Assembly: GCF_000092025.1 (NCBI RefSeq)
Contig: NC_003063.2
Location: 1,493,501 to 1,557,500 of the forward strand
Length of the DNA stretch: 64,000 nucleotides
From: Agrobacterium fabrum str. C58
GTDB lineage: Bacteria; Pseudomonadota; Alphaproteobacteria; Rhizobiales; Rhizobiaceae
Direction of reading: 5' to 3'
Made by a program: the position numbers and the translations under genes. The notes beneath the pieces are model-generated. The model saw only the letters and a list, made by a program, of their open reading frames with translations. It was not told where the DNA came from and made no database searches. Of this stretch, positions 44,931 to 53,655 are shown piece by piece (position 1 is the stretch's first letter; each line of letters begins with the position of its first letter).

Positions 44931-45740
44931 ATGAACCGCATTCTTGAAAGCCTTGGCTGGACGGGTCGCTATCTCTGGGCGGGCTGGGCCGGGCTATCAG
45001 GCATTTTCTGTTTTCTCGCCGCCTGGCAGGCCGGCCATGAGATTTATGGCTCCTTCATCCTGCCTTCGCCGGGTGAGACTTTCGCGGCGATCGGGCTTCT
45101 GGCGGCGCGGCCGGATTTTTTCGCGATCCTGTCGCAGAGCGCCGTCAGGGCGCTGACGGGTTTTGCCATCGCCGCCGGCATCGGCACGGTGGCGGGTGTG
45201 CTGGCCGGTTACTCCTTCGCGGCCATGCGGCTGATGAAGCCTGTCGTCACCGTCCTCCTCGGCGTGCCGCCCATCGGCTGGATTGTGCTGGCGCTCATCT
45301 GGTTCGGCTCGTCGGGTGGCACGGCCATCATGACCGTGGTCATCGCCTCCGCCCCGGTTTCTTTCGCTGGCGCGCTGGAAGGTGTCGCCAAGCGGGACCG
45401 GCAGCTGGAGGTGATGGCGCAGGCTTTCGGCGCCCCATGGTTCTACCGCCTGCGCACGGTCACCATGCCGCATGTTCTCTCCTATCTCTTCCCGGCCTGG
45501 ACGACGACGGCCGGCAGCGCCTGGAAAGTGACCGTCATGGCCGAGCTTCTGTCGAATTCCGGCGGCATTGGCGGCGAACTGGCAACCGCGAGGGCGCTGT
45601 TCGATATCGCCCAGGTCAGCGCCTGGCTCACCATCACGGTCGGCCTTGCCTTGCTGACCGATTACGGCCTGCTGCATCTGCTGCGCGAAGCGCTGGAACG
45701 CTGGCGCGCCGCCGGGCTGCCATGGGGTGTCAAACGATGA
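44931..45740 (+). CDS. NitT/TauT-type ABC permease
   Basis: A 269-residue inner-membrane permease of the SsuC/TauC/NrtB family with about six helices. It has LPSPGETFAAIGLLA near the N-terminus and a coupling EAA-like loop, EVMAQAFGAPWFYRLRTVTMP. It begins five bases after the binding-protein stop and overlaps the ATPase gene. Confidence 0.9.
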   Translation: MNRILESLGWTGRYLWAGWAGLSGIFCFLAAWQAGHEIYGSFILPSPGETFAAIGLLAARPDFFAILSQSAVRALTGFAIAAGIGTVAGVLAGYSFAAMRLMKPVVTVLLGVPPIGWIVLALIWFGSSGGTAIMTVVIASAPVSFAGALEGVAKRDRQLEVMAQAFGAPWFYRLRTVTMPHVLSYLFPAWTTTAGSAWKVTVMAELLSNSGGIGGELATARALFDIAQVSAWLTITVGLALLTDYGLLHLLREALERWRAAGLPWGVKR

Positions 45741-46489
45741 GCGACCATTTTGCCCTCAGTTTCGAACAGGTCGGCCACGCCTTTCTCGGCCGCAGCCTGT
45801 TTGAGAATTTCGATCTGAGCATCGCGCCGGGGGAAACCGTTGCGCTGCTCGGCCCTTCCGGCAGCGGCAAGACGACGATTTTGCAGATCGCGGCCGGTAT
45901 CATCGATCCCGTTCGCGGCCGGGTACAGCGCAATTACCGCCGGCAGGGGCTGGTGTTTCAGGAACCGCGGCTGCTGCCATGGATGACATTGATCGACAAT
46001 ATCGCCTACGGGCTTGCGGCAGTCGGCATACCGAAACGGCTGCGGCGGGAGATCGTGGCGCAGTTTGCCCTGGAAGTTGGTCTGGAAGAGACGGATTTTC
46101 ACAAATATCCGGTCGAGCTTTCCGGCGGCATGCGCCAGCGTGCCGGGGTGGCGCGGGCGCTCGCCGTGGAGCCGGATATGCTGTTTCTGGACGAACCCTT
46201 CAGTGCCGTCGATGTCGGCCTGCGCCGGCATTTGCAGGAACTTCTGGTGGATGCCGCTCGCAGGCGTGGTTTTTCCACGCTTCTCGTCACCCATGATCTT
46301 CATGAAGCGCTGTTGGTGGCCGACAGGCTGATCGTGCTCTCGGGCGTCGATGGCCGCGTTGTTGCCGCGCATACTCCGGACGGTTCGCCGGGGCGACGCA
46401 TGGCGCGCGCGGTGTTCGACGAGGTGGAATTCCTGTCCGAAAGCCCGGCTTTCGCTGAATTGTTTTCGGCAAAGGAGCGGATGCGATGA
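45737..46489 (+). CDS. NitT/TauT-type ABC ATPase
   Basis: A 250-residue ATPase starting MSDHFALSFEQVGHAFLGRSLF. Walker A is GPSGSGKTT, the signature LSGGMRQR, and Walker B LFLDEPFSAVD. Family relatives are SsuB, TauB and NrtD. The ATG overlaps the permease stop, and the next gene overlaps its stop, so the operon is tightly coupled. Confidence 0.92.
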   Translation: MSDHFALSFEQVGHAFLGRSLFENFDLSIAPGETVALLGPSGSGKTTILQIAAGIIDPVRGRVQRNYRRQGLVFQEPRLLPWMTLIDNIAYGLAAVGIPKRLRREIVAQFALEVGLEETDFHKYPVELSGGMRQRAGVARALAVEPDMLFLDEPFSAVDVGLRRHLQELLVDAARRRGFSTLLVTHDLHEALLVADRLIVLSGVDGRVVAAHTPDGSPGRRMARAVFDEVEFLSESPAFAELFSAKERMR

Positions 46490-47673
46490 GGCAACCACCA
46501 ATTCTTTCGGAAGCTTTGCGGTTGTTTTTCCCTCTGGCCGCCCTGCATGGCGCGGTCTGGCCGTTTTTGTGGATTGTCATCGGCGGCTACGCCTTACCTT
46601 TCGCCAATGCCGTTCCGCCCTCGCAATGGCATGCCCATGAAATGATTTTCGGCACCTATGGCATGGCGCTCGCTGGTTTTCTCGGTTCGGCAGTGCCTGA
46701 ATGGACCGATACGAAAGCGGCGGCGGGCCGCACGCTGCTTTGTCTCGCCGGCCTCTGGCTGCCGGGCCGCCTGATCGGTTTCGTGGGGGCGGATACGTGG
46801 AGCCTGCTGGCGGGCTTTTTTGATCTGGCGTTTCTGCTCGCGCTCTCCGTCCTTATCGGCAAGGCGATGCTGGTGCGGCGAACGACGAAACATCTGGCGT
46901 TCCTCGTCTGGCTCATTCTGTTTGCGGCGGCGGAGACGGGCGTGCGCTACGCCTGGTGGATGGGTGATCTGGAATTCGCGGTCCGCTGTCTGGAGGCGGC
47001 GCTGTGCATCTTCATCGTGCTTTTCTCGCTCTCGGCCGCGCGCATCAACGTCGTCGTCATCAATCTGGCGCTCGATCCAAGCGGCGAGACCACGCCTTAC
47101 CGGCCACATCCCGGACGCCAGCATATGGCGGGTGCCATGGTGACGCTGTACATGGCAGCAAAACTTCTGTTTCCGGAAAGCGACGTCTGCGCCTGGCTGG
47201 CGCTTGCGGCCGGTGCCGCGTTTTTCGACCGGCTGGCCGAATGGTTCATCGGCCGCGCCGTCTTCAGGACCGAGGTCCTGTTGCTGGCGCTCGGCAATGC
47301 CTTTGCCGGGGCGGGATTTCTGGCGCTCGGGGCGACGCGGCTCGGCTTTTCCGTTACGTCTGCCGCAGGGCTGCACCTGCTGTCGGTCGGCGCGCTTGGC
47401 TGCGCCATTATGGCCGTCTTCATCATTGCCGGGCTACGGCACACCGGACGCGATCTGAAACATCTGCCCTGGCAGGCGCATGCAGCGGCTGCCCTGATGG
47501 TGATGGCAGGGCTCACCCGTATCCTGCCCGAATTCGATGTCGCAGCAGTCCTGTCACCCTATCATCACGGCCTCAGTGCTATCCTGTGGGCTGCGAGTTT
47601 CGGCATCTGGCTTCAGGGCTTCCTGCCCTTCATGCGCGCGCCTGGCACCGACGAGGCCGGCGCGTGTGGTTGA
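46486..47673 (+). CDS. NnrS-family membrane protein, second copy
   Basis: A 395-residue membrane protein with about twelve helices and the NnrS motif QWHAHEMIFGTYGMALAGF near residue 46, the same metal/heme-binding histidines as in nnrS at 27170. Sequence divergence between the two copies is large. It closes an operon of receptor, binding protein, permease and ATPase, linking that importer to NO or heme/copper handling. Confidence 0.88.
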   Translation: MRQPPILSEALRLFFPLAALHGAVWPFLWIVIGGYALPFANAVPPSQWHAHEMIFGTYGMALAGFLGSAVPEWTDTKAAAGRTLLCLAGLWLPGRLIGFVGADTWSLLAGFFDLAFLLALSVLIGKAMLVRRTTKHLAFLVWLILFAAAETGVRYAWWMGDLEFAVRCLEAALCIFIVLFSLSAARINVVVINLALDPSGETTPYRPHPGRQHMAGAMVTLYMAAKLLFPESDVCAWLALAAGAAFFDRLAEWFIGRAVFRTEVLLLALGNAFAGAGFLALGATRLGFSVTSAAGLHLLSVGALGCAIMAVFIIAGLRHTGRDLKHLPWQAHAAAALMVMAGLTRILPEFDVAAVLSPYHHGLSAILWAASFGIWLQGFLPFMRAPGTDEAGACG

Positions 47674-47798
47674 GAACGCAGATTGCCCGGCGTCTCCGGC
47701 ATCCATTTTTGCCCTCCTTGCGCTCTTTGTTTATTTTTTCGGCAAAAGCACAACATGAAATCAGTGACTTAGACGGGCGGTCTTGATGAATGTTAGTT

Positions 47799-47838
47799 TT
47801 GATAAATAATCAATAAAATCAAATGGTTGAATATTCAA
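47799..47838 (+). promoter_or_regulatory. AT-rich palindromes upstream of nap
   Basis: TTGATAAATAATCAA (47799-47813) is an FNR-like box with one extra base in the spacer. TTGAATATTCAA (47827-47838) is a perfect 12-bp palindrome. Both lie in a markedly AT-rich stretch before napE, unlike the surrounding DNA. No good -10 at activator spacing was found. Confidence 0.45.
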
Positions 47839-47883
47839 TCCTTTTGGCCGATGATGGTGTGAACCGAACAGGGAAACGCGAAT

Positions 47884-48069
47884 ATGCCTAAAATAGTCGC
47901 GCCTCTACACGCGGATGGAAAGCCGAGCCGGACGAAGGAGCTTATTACCTTCGCCGTTCTGGCCTTTGGAATCTGGCCTGTGCTGGCGGTCGGATTTGTC
48001 GGAGCCTTTGGCTTCATCGTCTGGATGTTCCAGATCATTTACGGGCCGCCGGGCCCCCCCGGCCATTGA
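47884..48069 (+). CDS. napE: NapE, small membrane component of periplasmic nitrate reductase
   Basis: A 61-residue protein with one membrane helix (FAVLAFGIWPVLAVGFVGAFGFIVWMFQ) and the family end FQIIYGPPGPPGH. NapE is of unclear function and is typically first in the alphaproteobacterial operon. Confidence 0.93.
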   Translation: MPKIVAPLHADGKPSRTKELITFAVLAFGIWPVLAVGFVGAFGFIVWMFQIIYGPPGPPGH

Positions 48070-48076
48070 GGGCGAA

Positions 48077-48577
48077 ATGACGATGGACGTCTCACTCAGC
48101 CGGCGCGATTTTCTGCGCGGCGGACAGAAACGGGAAATGCGTATCTGTCCCCCCGGGGTCGCGTTGAGCGACCTCGCCGCCTGCAGCGGTTGCGCAAAAT
48201 GCGTTGAAGCCTGTCCCACCGGCATCATCACCATGGTAGGCGGTTTGCCTTCGGTGAATTTCTCTGCCGGGGAGTGCACATTTTGCGGCAAGTGCGCGCA
48301 AGCCTGTCCCGAGCCGGTTTTTGCGACGCCTGACGCACATAGCTTCGATCACGTCATGGCGATCGGCGAGGGGTGTCTCGCTTTTGGCAATGTCGATTGC
48401 CAGGCCTGCCGCGATGCCTGCCCGACCGAGGCTATCCGGTTTCGTCCCCGCCGCGGCGGCCCCTTCGTGCCCGCGCTTGTCGAGGATGCCTGCACCGGCT
48501 GCGGGGCCTGCGTGTCCGTCTGCCCAGTCGGTGTGATCAAGATCAAGGAAACAGCCAGGGAGACGCAATATGCCTGA
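48077..48577 (+). CDS. napF: NapF, cytoplasmic ferredoxin-type maturation protein
   Basis: A 166-residue protein starting SLSRRDFLRGG, with cysteine clusters for several 4Fe-4S centres (CSGCAKCVEACP, CTFCGKCAQACP, CQACRDACP, CTGCGACVSVCP). NapF interacts with NapA and supports its Fe-S cluster assembly in the cytoplasm. It overlaps napD by eight bases. A start six bases downstream is also possible. Confidence 0.93.
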   Translation: MTMDVSLSRRDFLRGGQKREMRICPPGVALSDLAACSGCAKCVEACPTGIITMVGGLPSVNFSAGECTFCGKCAQACPEPVFATPDAHSFDHVMAIGEGCLAFGNVDCQACRDACPTEAIRFRPRRGGPFVPALVEDACTGCGACVSVCPVGVIKIKETARETQYA

Positions 48578-48857
48578 GAATACAGGCCGATATCATGTCT
48601 CAAGCGCTGTGGTTGCGGTGATGCCCCAGATGCGGGACGCCGTGTTTGCAACGCTTCTGACGCTCGACAATGTCGAGGTTCACGGCGAGGGCAACGGCAA
48701 AATCGTGATCGTCATAGACGGCAAGAGCACCGGCATGCTGGGCGACACGCTCACTTATATTTCGACACTCGACGGTGTGATTGCCGCCAACATGGTTTTC
48801 GAACACGTCGATACAGAGGAGACAGGCGGCGATGAGCAGCGAACTGACGCGGCGTAA
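48570..48857 (+). CDS. napD: NapD, chaperone of the NapA Tat signal
   Basis: A 95-residue protein with the NapD fold: [43 protein letters not shown] and a C-terminal [22 protein letters not shown]. It binds the NapA twin-arginine signal until the molybdenum cofactor is in place. Its end overlaps napA by 26 bases. Confidence 0.92.
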   Translation: MPENTGRYHVSSAVVAVMPQMRDAVFATLLTLDNVEVHGEGNGKIVIVIDGKSTGMLGDTLTYISTLDGVIAANMVFEHVDTEETGGDEQRTDAA

Positions 48858-51336
48858 TCTATTGAAGGCGCATGCTGCCGGCATTGCGGCGGCAACGGCG
48901 GGCATTGCGCTGCCGGCCGCCGCCCAGCCGGTGCCGGGCGGTGTTTCCGCATTGCAGATCAAATGGTCCAAGGCGCCCTGTCGTTTCTGCGGCACGGGTT
49001 GCGGCGTCATGGTCGGCGTCAAGGAAGGCAAGGTCGTTGCCACCCATGGCGACATGCAGGCGGAGGTCAATCGTGGCCTCAACTGCATCAAGGGCTATTT
49101 CCTCTCCAAGATCATGTATGGCAAGGACCGCCTCGAGACCCCGCTTCTGCGCAAGAAAAACGGCGTCTACGCCAAGGATGGCGAGTTCGAGCCTGTCAGC
49201 TGGGACGAGGCCTTCGACGTGATGGCGCAGCAATGCAAGCGCGTGCTGAAGGAAAAGGGACCGACGGCCGTCGGCATGTTCGGTTCCGGCCAATGGACGA
49301 TCTTCGAAGGTTATGCCGCGACCAAGCTGATGCGCGCCGGCTTCCGCTCCAACAATCTCGACCCCAATGCCCGCCACTGCATGGCGTCGGCCGCTTATGC
49401 CTTCATGCGCACCTTCGGCATGGATGAGCCAATGGGCTGCTACGACGATTTCGAACATGCCGATGCCTTCGTGCTCTGGGGCTCGAACATGGCGGAGATG
49501 CACCCCATTTTGTGGACCCGCATCGCCGACCGGCGTCTGGGTTTCGACCATGTGAGGGTGGCGGTGCTTTCGACCTTCACCCATCGCAGCATGGATCTTG
49601 CCGATATCCCCATGGTCTTCAAGCCGGGCACGGATCTCGTCATCCTCAATTACATCGCCAACCACATCATCAAGACCGGCCGCGTCAACGAAGACTTCGT
49701 GAGGAACCACACGAAATTCGTGCGCGGCGTCACCGATATCGGTTATGGCCTGCGGCCAGACGATCCGGTTGAGGTGAATGCCGCCAATTCTGCCGATCCG
49801 ACCAAGACGGAAGCGATCGATTTCGAGACCTTCAAGGAATTTGTCTCCGAATACACGCTGGAAAAAACCGCCGCCATGACCGGGGTGGAAGCCGGCTTCC
49901 TGGAGGAACTGGCCGAGCTTTATGCCGACCCGAAACGCAAGGTCATGTCGCTCTGGACCATGGGTTTCAACCAGCATGTCCGCGGCGTCTGGGCCAACCA
50001 GATGGTCTACAACATCCATCTTTTGACCGGAAAGATTTCCGAGCCCGGCAACAGTCCGTTCTCGCTCACCGGCCAGCCCTCAGCCTGCGGCACGGCGCGT
50101 GAAGTGGGAACCTTCGCCCACCGCCTGCCGGCCGACATGACGGTGACCAACCCGGAACACCGCAAACATGCCGAGGAAATCTGGCGCATTCCGCATGGCA
50201 TCATCCCGGAAAAGCCGGGTTACCACGCCGTGCAGCAGGACCGCATGCTGCATGACGGCAAGCTGAATTTCTACTGGGTGCAGGTCAACAACAACGTCCA
50301 GGCCGGCCCCAACACCAAGAACGAGACCTATCTGGGTTATCGCAACCCGGAAAACTTCATCGTGGTTTCGGATGCCTATCCGACCATCACCGCCATGAGC
50401 GCCGATCTCATCCTGCCCGCCGCCATGTGGGTGGAGAAGGAGGGGGCCTATGGCAATGCCGAGCGGCGCACCCATGTCTGGCACCAGCTGGTGGAGGCCT
50501 CGGGCGAGGCGCGTTCCGACCTCTGGCAGCTGGTGGAGTTTTCCAAGCGTTTCACCACCGACGAGGTATGGCCGGCCGAAATACTCGACGCCAATCCCGC
50601 CTATCGCGGCAAGACGCTTTACGAGGTGCTCTACAAGGACAGCGATGTCGGCAAGTTCCCGCTGAGCGAAATCAACGCCGACTACAAGAACCAGGAATCC
50701 AGTGATTTCGGCTTCTATCTGCAGAAGGGCCTGTTTGAGGAATATGCTGCTTTCGGGCGCGGCCACGGCCACGATCTGGCGCCTTACGATGCCTATCACG
50801 AGGTGCGCGGCATGCGCTGGCCTGTCGTCGATGGCAAGGAAACGCTGTGGCGTTACCGCGAGGGTTACGACCCCTATGTCAAACCCGGCGAGGGTGTGAA
50901 GTTCTACGGCAACAAGGACGGCAGGGCGGTCATCATCGCCGTGCCTTACGAGCCGCCGGCGGAATCTCCCGACCAGGAATTCGATACGTGGCTGGTGACG
51001 GGCCGGGTGCTGGAGCACTGGCATTCCGGTTCCATGACCATGCGCGTACCGGAACTCTACAAGGCGTTTCCCGGCGCCCGCTGTTTCATGAATGCCGATG
51101 ATGCGCGCAAGCGCGGGCTCAATCAGGGCGCGGAAATCCGCATCGTCTCGCGGCGCGGGGAAATCCGCTCGCGGGTGGAAACGCGTGGCCGCAACCGCAT
51201 GCCGCCCGGCGTCATCTTCGTTCCCTGGTTCGATGCCAGCCAGCTGATCAACAAGGTGACGCTTGACGCAACCGATCCCATCTCCAAGCAGACGGATTTC
51301 AAGAAATGCGCAGTCAAGATAGAGCCAGTCGCATGA
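48832..51336 (+). CDS. napA: NapA, catalytic subunit of periplasmic nitrate reductase
   Basis: An 834-residue molybdoenzyme reducing nitrate to nitrite in the periplasm. The Tat signal is [17 protein letters not shown]. The 4Fe-4S ligands are Cys50, Cys53, Cys57 and Cys85, and the Mo ligand is Cys183 in ARHCMASAA. Downstream segments match bis-MGD-binding domains to the C-terminus. The ATG at 48832 gives the Tat signal at the right position; an earlier in-frame start is inside napD. Confidence 0.97.
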   Translation: MSSELTRRNLLKAHAAGIAAATAGIALPAAAQPVPGGVSALQIKWSKAPCRFCGTGCGVMVGVKEGKVVATHGDMQAEVNRGLNCIKGYFLSKIMYGKDRLETPLLRKKNGVYAKDGEFEPVSWDEAFDVMAQQCKRVLKEKGPTAVGMFGSGQWTIFEGYAATKLMRAGFRSNNLDPNARHCMASAAYAFMRTFGMDEPMGCYDDFEHADAFVLWGSNMAEMHPILWTRIADRRLGFDHVRVAVLSTFTHRSMDLADIPMVFKPGTDLVILNYIANHIIKTGRVNEDFVRNHTKFVRGVTDIGYGLRPDDPVEVNAANSADPTKTEAIDFETFKEFVSEYTLEKTAAMTGVEAGFLEELAELYADPKRKVMSLWTMGFNQHVRGVWANQMVYNIHLLTGKISEPGNSPFSLTGQPSACGTAREVGTFAHRLPADMTVTNPEHRKHAEEIWRIPHGIIPEKPGYHAVQQDRMLHDGKLNFYWVQVNNNVQAGPNTKNETYLGYRNPENFIVVSDAYPTITAMSADLILPAAMWVEKEGAYGNAERRTHVWHQLVEASGEARSDLWQLVEFSKRFTTDEVWPAEILDANPAYRGKTLYEVLYKDSDVGKFPLSEINADYKNQESSDFGFYLQKGLFEEYAAFGRGHGHDLAPYDAYHEVRGMRWPVVDGKETLWRYREGYDPYVKPGEGVKFYGNKDGRAVIIAVPYEPPAESPDQEFDTWLVTGRVLEHWHSGSMTMRVPELYKAFPGARCFMNADDARKRGLNQGAEIRIVSRRGEIRSRVETRGRNRMPPGVIFVPWFDASQLINKVTLDATDPISKQTDFKKCAVKIEPVA

Positions 51337-51797
51337 TCAGGAAACACGGATGGATCGCCGCCACGCTTCTGGTTGTGGCTCTTGCGACGGGGGCCGTTGC
51401 GCAGATGGTGCCGGAACTGTCCGGCCCGCGCGGCGATGCCATGAAGACCGAGCCGGCCAAACCGCTGCCGAAATGGGTGATTGACGACTTCCGGCGCATG
51501 CGTGCCTATCCGGAACAGCCGCCGGTCATCCCGCATTCGATTGACGGCTACCAGCTGTCGGTCAATGCCAATCGCTGTCTGTCCTGTCACAAACGCGAAT
51601 TCACGCAGGATTCCGGTGCGCCGATGATCAGCGTCACCCATTACATGACGCGGGAAGGCCAGATGCTGGCGGATGTTTCGCCAAGGCGTTATTTCTGCAC
51701 CGCCTGCCATGTGCCGCAGGCCGATACGCGGCCGCTCGTGCCCAACACGTTCGAGGACATGAGCACGATGGGCGTGAAACCGGCGGGTAGCGAATGA
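51333..51797 (+). CDS. napB: NapB, diheme cytochrome c subunit
   Basis: A 154-residue exported protein with a signal peptide ending AVAQ (about residue 24) and two heme motifs, C82-L-S-C-H86 and C122-T-A-C-H126. It transfers electrons from NapC to NapA. It overlaps napA by four bases. Confidence 0.96.
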   Translation: MIRKHGWIAATLLVVALATGAVAQMVPELSGPRGDAMKTEPAKPLPKWVIDDFRRMRAYPEQPPVIPHSIDGYQLSVNANRCLSCHKREFTQDSGAPMISVTHYMTREGQMLADVSPRRYFCTACHVPQADTRPLVPNTFEDMSTMGVKPAGSE

Positions 51798-52495
51798 TGA
51801 TTGCCCGTATCAAAAAACTCTTCATCTGGCTCTGGGCGGTTCTGACCACGCCGGCGGGTACGCTCAGCCTCGCCTTCCTGACGCTTGGCGGTTTCGTCGG
51901 CGGGGTGATGTTCTGGGGCGCCTTCAACACGGCGCTGGAAATGACCAACAAGGAAGCCTTCTGCATTTCCTGCCACGAGATGCGCGCCAATGTTTATGAA
52001 GAACTGACCCGGACGGTGCATTTCTCCAACCGCTCCGGCGTGCGTGCTTCCTGTCCGGATTGCCATGTGCCGCACGAATGGACCGACAAGATTGCCCGCA
52101 AGATGCAGGCTTCCAAGGAAGTCTGGGGCAAGATTTTCGGCACCATCGACACCCGCAAGAAATTCCTCGACAAACGGCTGGAGCTTGCCCAGCACGAATG
52201 GTCGCGCCTGAAGGCCAATGACAGCCTGGAATGTCGCAATTGCCACTCCTCTGTCGCCATGGACTTTACCAAACAGACGCAGCGCGCCGCCGATATTCAT
52301 TCGAAATATCTGCTGACGGGCAAGGCCACCTGCATCGATTGCCACAAGGGCATCGCGCATGAGCTGCCGAACATGGAAGGCATCGACCCCGGCTGGAAAA
52401 TGCCGCCGGCGCTCAACGATGAACCGGGACAGACGGCGTCCGCGGTCGATGATCTGCGCCGGGCGATGAGCGATGTGCACCGGAACGTGTTCTGA
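51794..52495 (+). CDS. napC: NapC, membrane-anchored tetraheme quinol dehydrogenase
   Basis: A 233-residue NapC/NirT-family cytochrome with one N-terminal membrane anchor (residues 10-42) and four CXXCH motifs at 57-61, 87-91, 147-151 and 180-184. It oxidises ubiquinol and feeds NapB. Ubiquinone made by the ubi genes of this island would be its substrate. It overlaps napB by four bases and ends the operon. Confidence 0.96.
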   Translation: MMIARIKKLFIWLWAVLTTPAGTLSLAFLTLGGFVGGVMFWGAFNTALEMTNKEAFCISCHEMRANVYEELTRTVHFSNRSGVRASCPDCHVPHEWTDKIARKMQASKEVWGKIFGTIDTRKKFLDKRLELAQHEWSRLKANDSLECRNCHSSVAMDFTKQTQRAADIHSKYLLTGKATCIDCHKGIAHELPNMEGIDPGWKMPPALNDEPGQTASAVDDLRRAMSDVHRNVF

Positions 52496-52527
52496 TCGGC
52501 CGCAATAATCGGTCTCTGGCGTTGTGA

Positions 52528-52548
52528 CCGGGCCGCAATCAGGCCCGG
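52528..52548. terminator. Stem-loop after napC
   Basis: CCGGGCC-gcaatca-GGCCCGG is a perfect 7-bp stem overlapping the 3' end of the convergent LysR gene. There is no U tract, so it is a weak or Rho-assisted terminator at best. Confidence 0.35.
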
Positions 52549-53402
52549 CCGGCCTCTTCGATGAACCGACGCAACAGCGGCAGATGCCGCCGTTCGGCGA
52601 GGCAGATCGCATATTCGTCGATGAGCTCGTTGGCGTCGCACAGCGGCACAAAGGCAAGGCGCGCATCGTGGCCGAATTCCAGGTCGGCGACCACGCCGCA
52701 TCCAACCCCATTGGCAATGGCTTCCCGCACGCCCTCGCGTGAGGAAATCTCGATTACCGGCTGGATGGAAATACCGTGATCGGCGAGGTTCTTTTCGAAG
52801 ATTTCACGGGTGCGCGATCCCCGTTCGCGCATGACGAAGGACATGTCCTCCAGTTCGGCAACGAAAGCGCTGTCGCGCTGAGCGAGCGGGTGGGAGATCG
52901 GCACACAGAGGCCAAGGCGCATGCTGAGAAACTTGACGCCATAAAGACGCGGATCGTCATCCGGCGCGCGGGCCGTGATGGCCACGTCGGCGCGGTAGTC
53001 GATGATCTGCTCCACCACCCGTGCGGAATTGTCGACCGAAAGGGAAAAGGTCAGCTGCGGACGTTCCGCTTTCAGCCGTGAGAGGATCGGCAGCGGCAGG
53101 ATGGGGCCATCCGCCGCGACGCGCAGATGACCGCCTGCCGCGCCGGCCTCGCCGCGCAGAAAGGCCGTTGCCTCGTTCTCGGCCTGAAACAGGCGTGCGG
53201 TGATTTCGAACAGGCGCTGTCCCTGCGGGCTGAGGCTGACGCCGCGTGGTTTGCGCTCCAGAAGGTTGACACCGCCGATCGCTTCCAGATCCCGCACATG
53301 GGCCGACAATGTGGACTGGCTGATCGCCATGTCCCGCGCGGCCTGCGAAAAACCGCCCGATTGCGCCACGATGTGAAAGGCCTTCAGCTGGGTGATCGAC
53401 AT
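52539..53402 (-). CDS. LysR-family transcriptional regulator
   Basis: A 287-residue regulator: the N-terminal winged HTH (LKAFHIVAQSGGFSQAARDMAISQSTLSAHVRDLE) and an effector domain with VISSREGVREAIANGVGCGVV. It is divergent from the giant RTX gene across 253 bp, so it may control it. The target is not proven and no clear palindrome was recognised. The ATG at 53402 gives the usual LysR start MSITQLKAFH. Confidence 0.87.
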   Translation of the reverse strand: MSITQLKAFHIVAQSGGFSQAARDMAISQSTLSAHVRDLEAIGGVNLLERKPRGVSLSPQGQRLFEITARLFQAENEATAFLRGEAGAAGGHLRVAADGPILPLPILSRLKAERPQLTFSLSVDNSARVVEQIIDYRADVAITARAPDDDPRLYGVKFLSMRLGLCVPISHPLAQRDSAFVAELEDMSFVMRERGSRTREIFEKNLADHGISIQPVIEISSREGVREAIANGVGCGVVADLEFGHDARLAFVPLCDANELIDEYAICLAERRHLPLLRRFIEEAGRA

Positions 53403-53655
53403 GGGTTCCTGTTCTGCCGCCGGCCGACACGACACTTGCCGGCGCGCCATGATCATCCGTCAAAACGCTGACAAAGGCATGACGCTCGCCGGAAGCCGCC
53501 ATTAACCTTACCGGCGGAAACCGATGGCGGGCATGGGAAAACGCTATGGCGGATTTACAGTTTGTTAAGAAATCGTCATCCGGGCGTTAGTCCGCATCTC
53601 TAATCGTGACGCCATGGCCTCAGGGCCACCCCGTTTCACGAAAAAGGCCAAAGAG

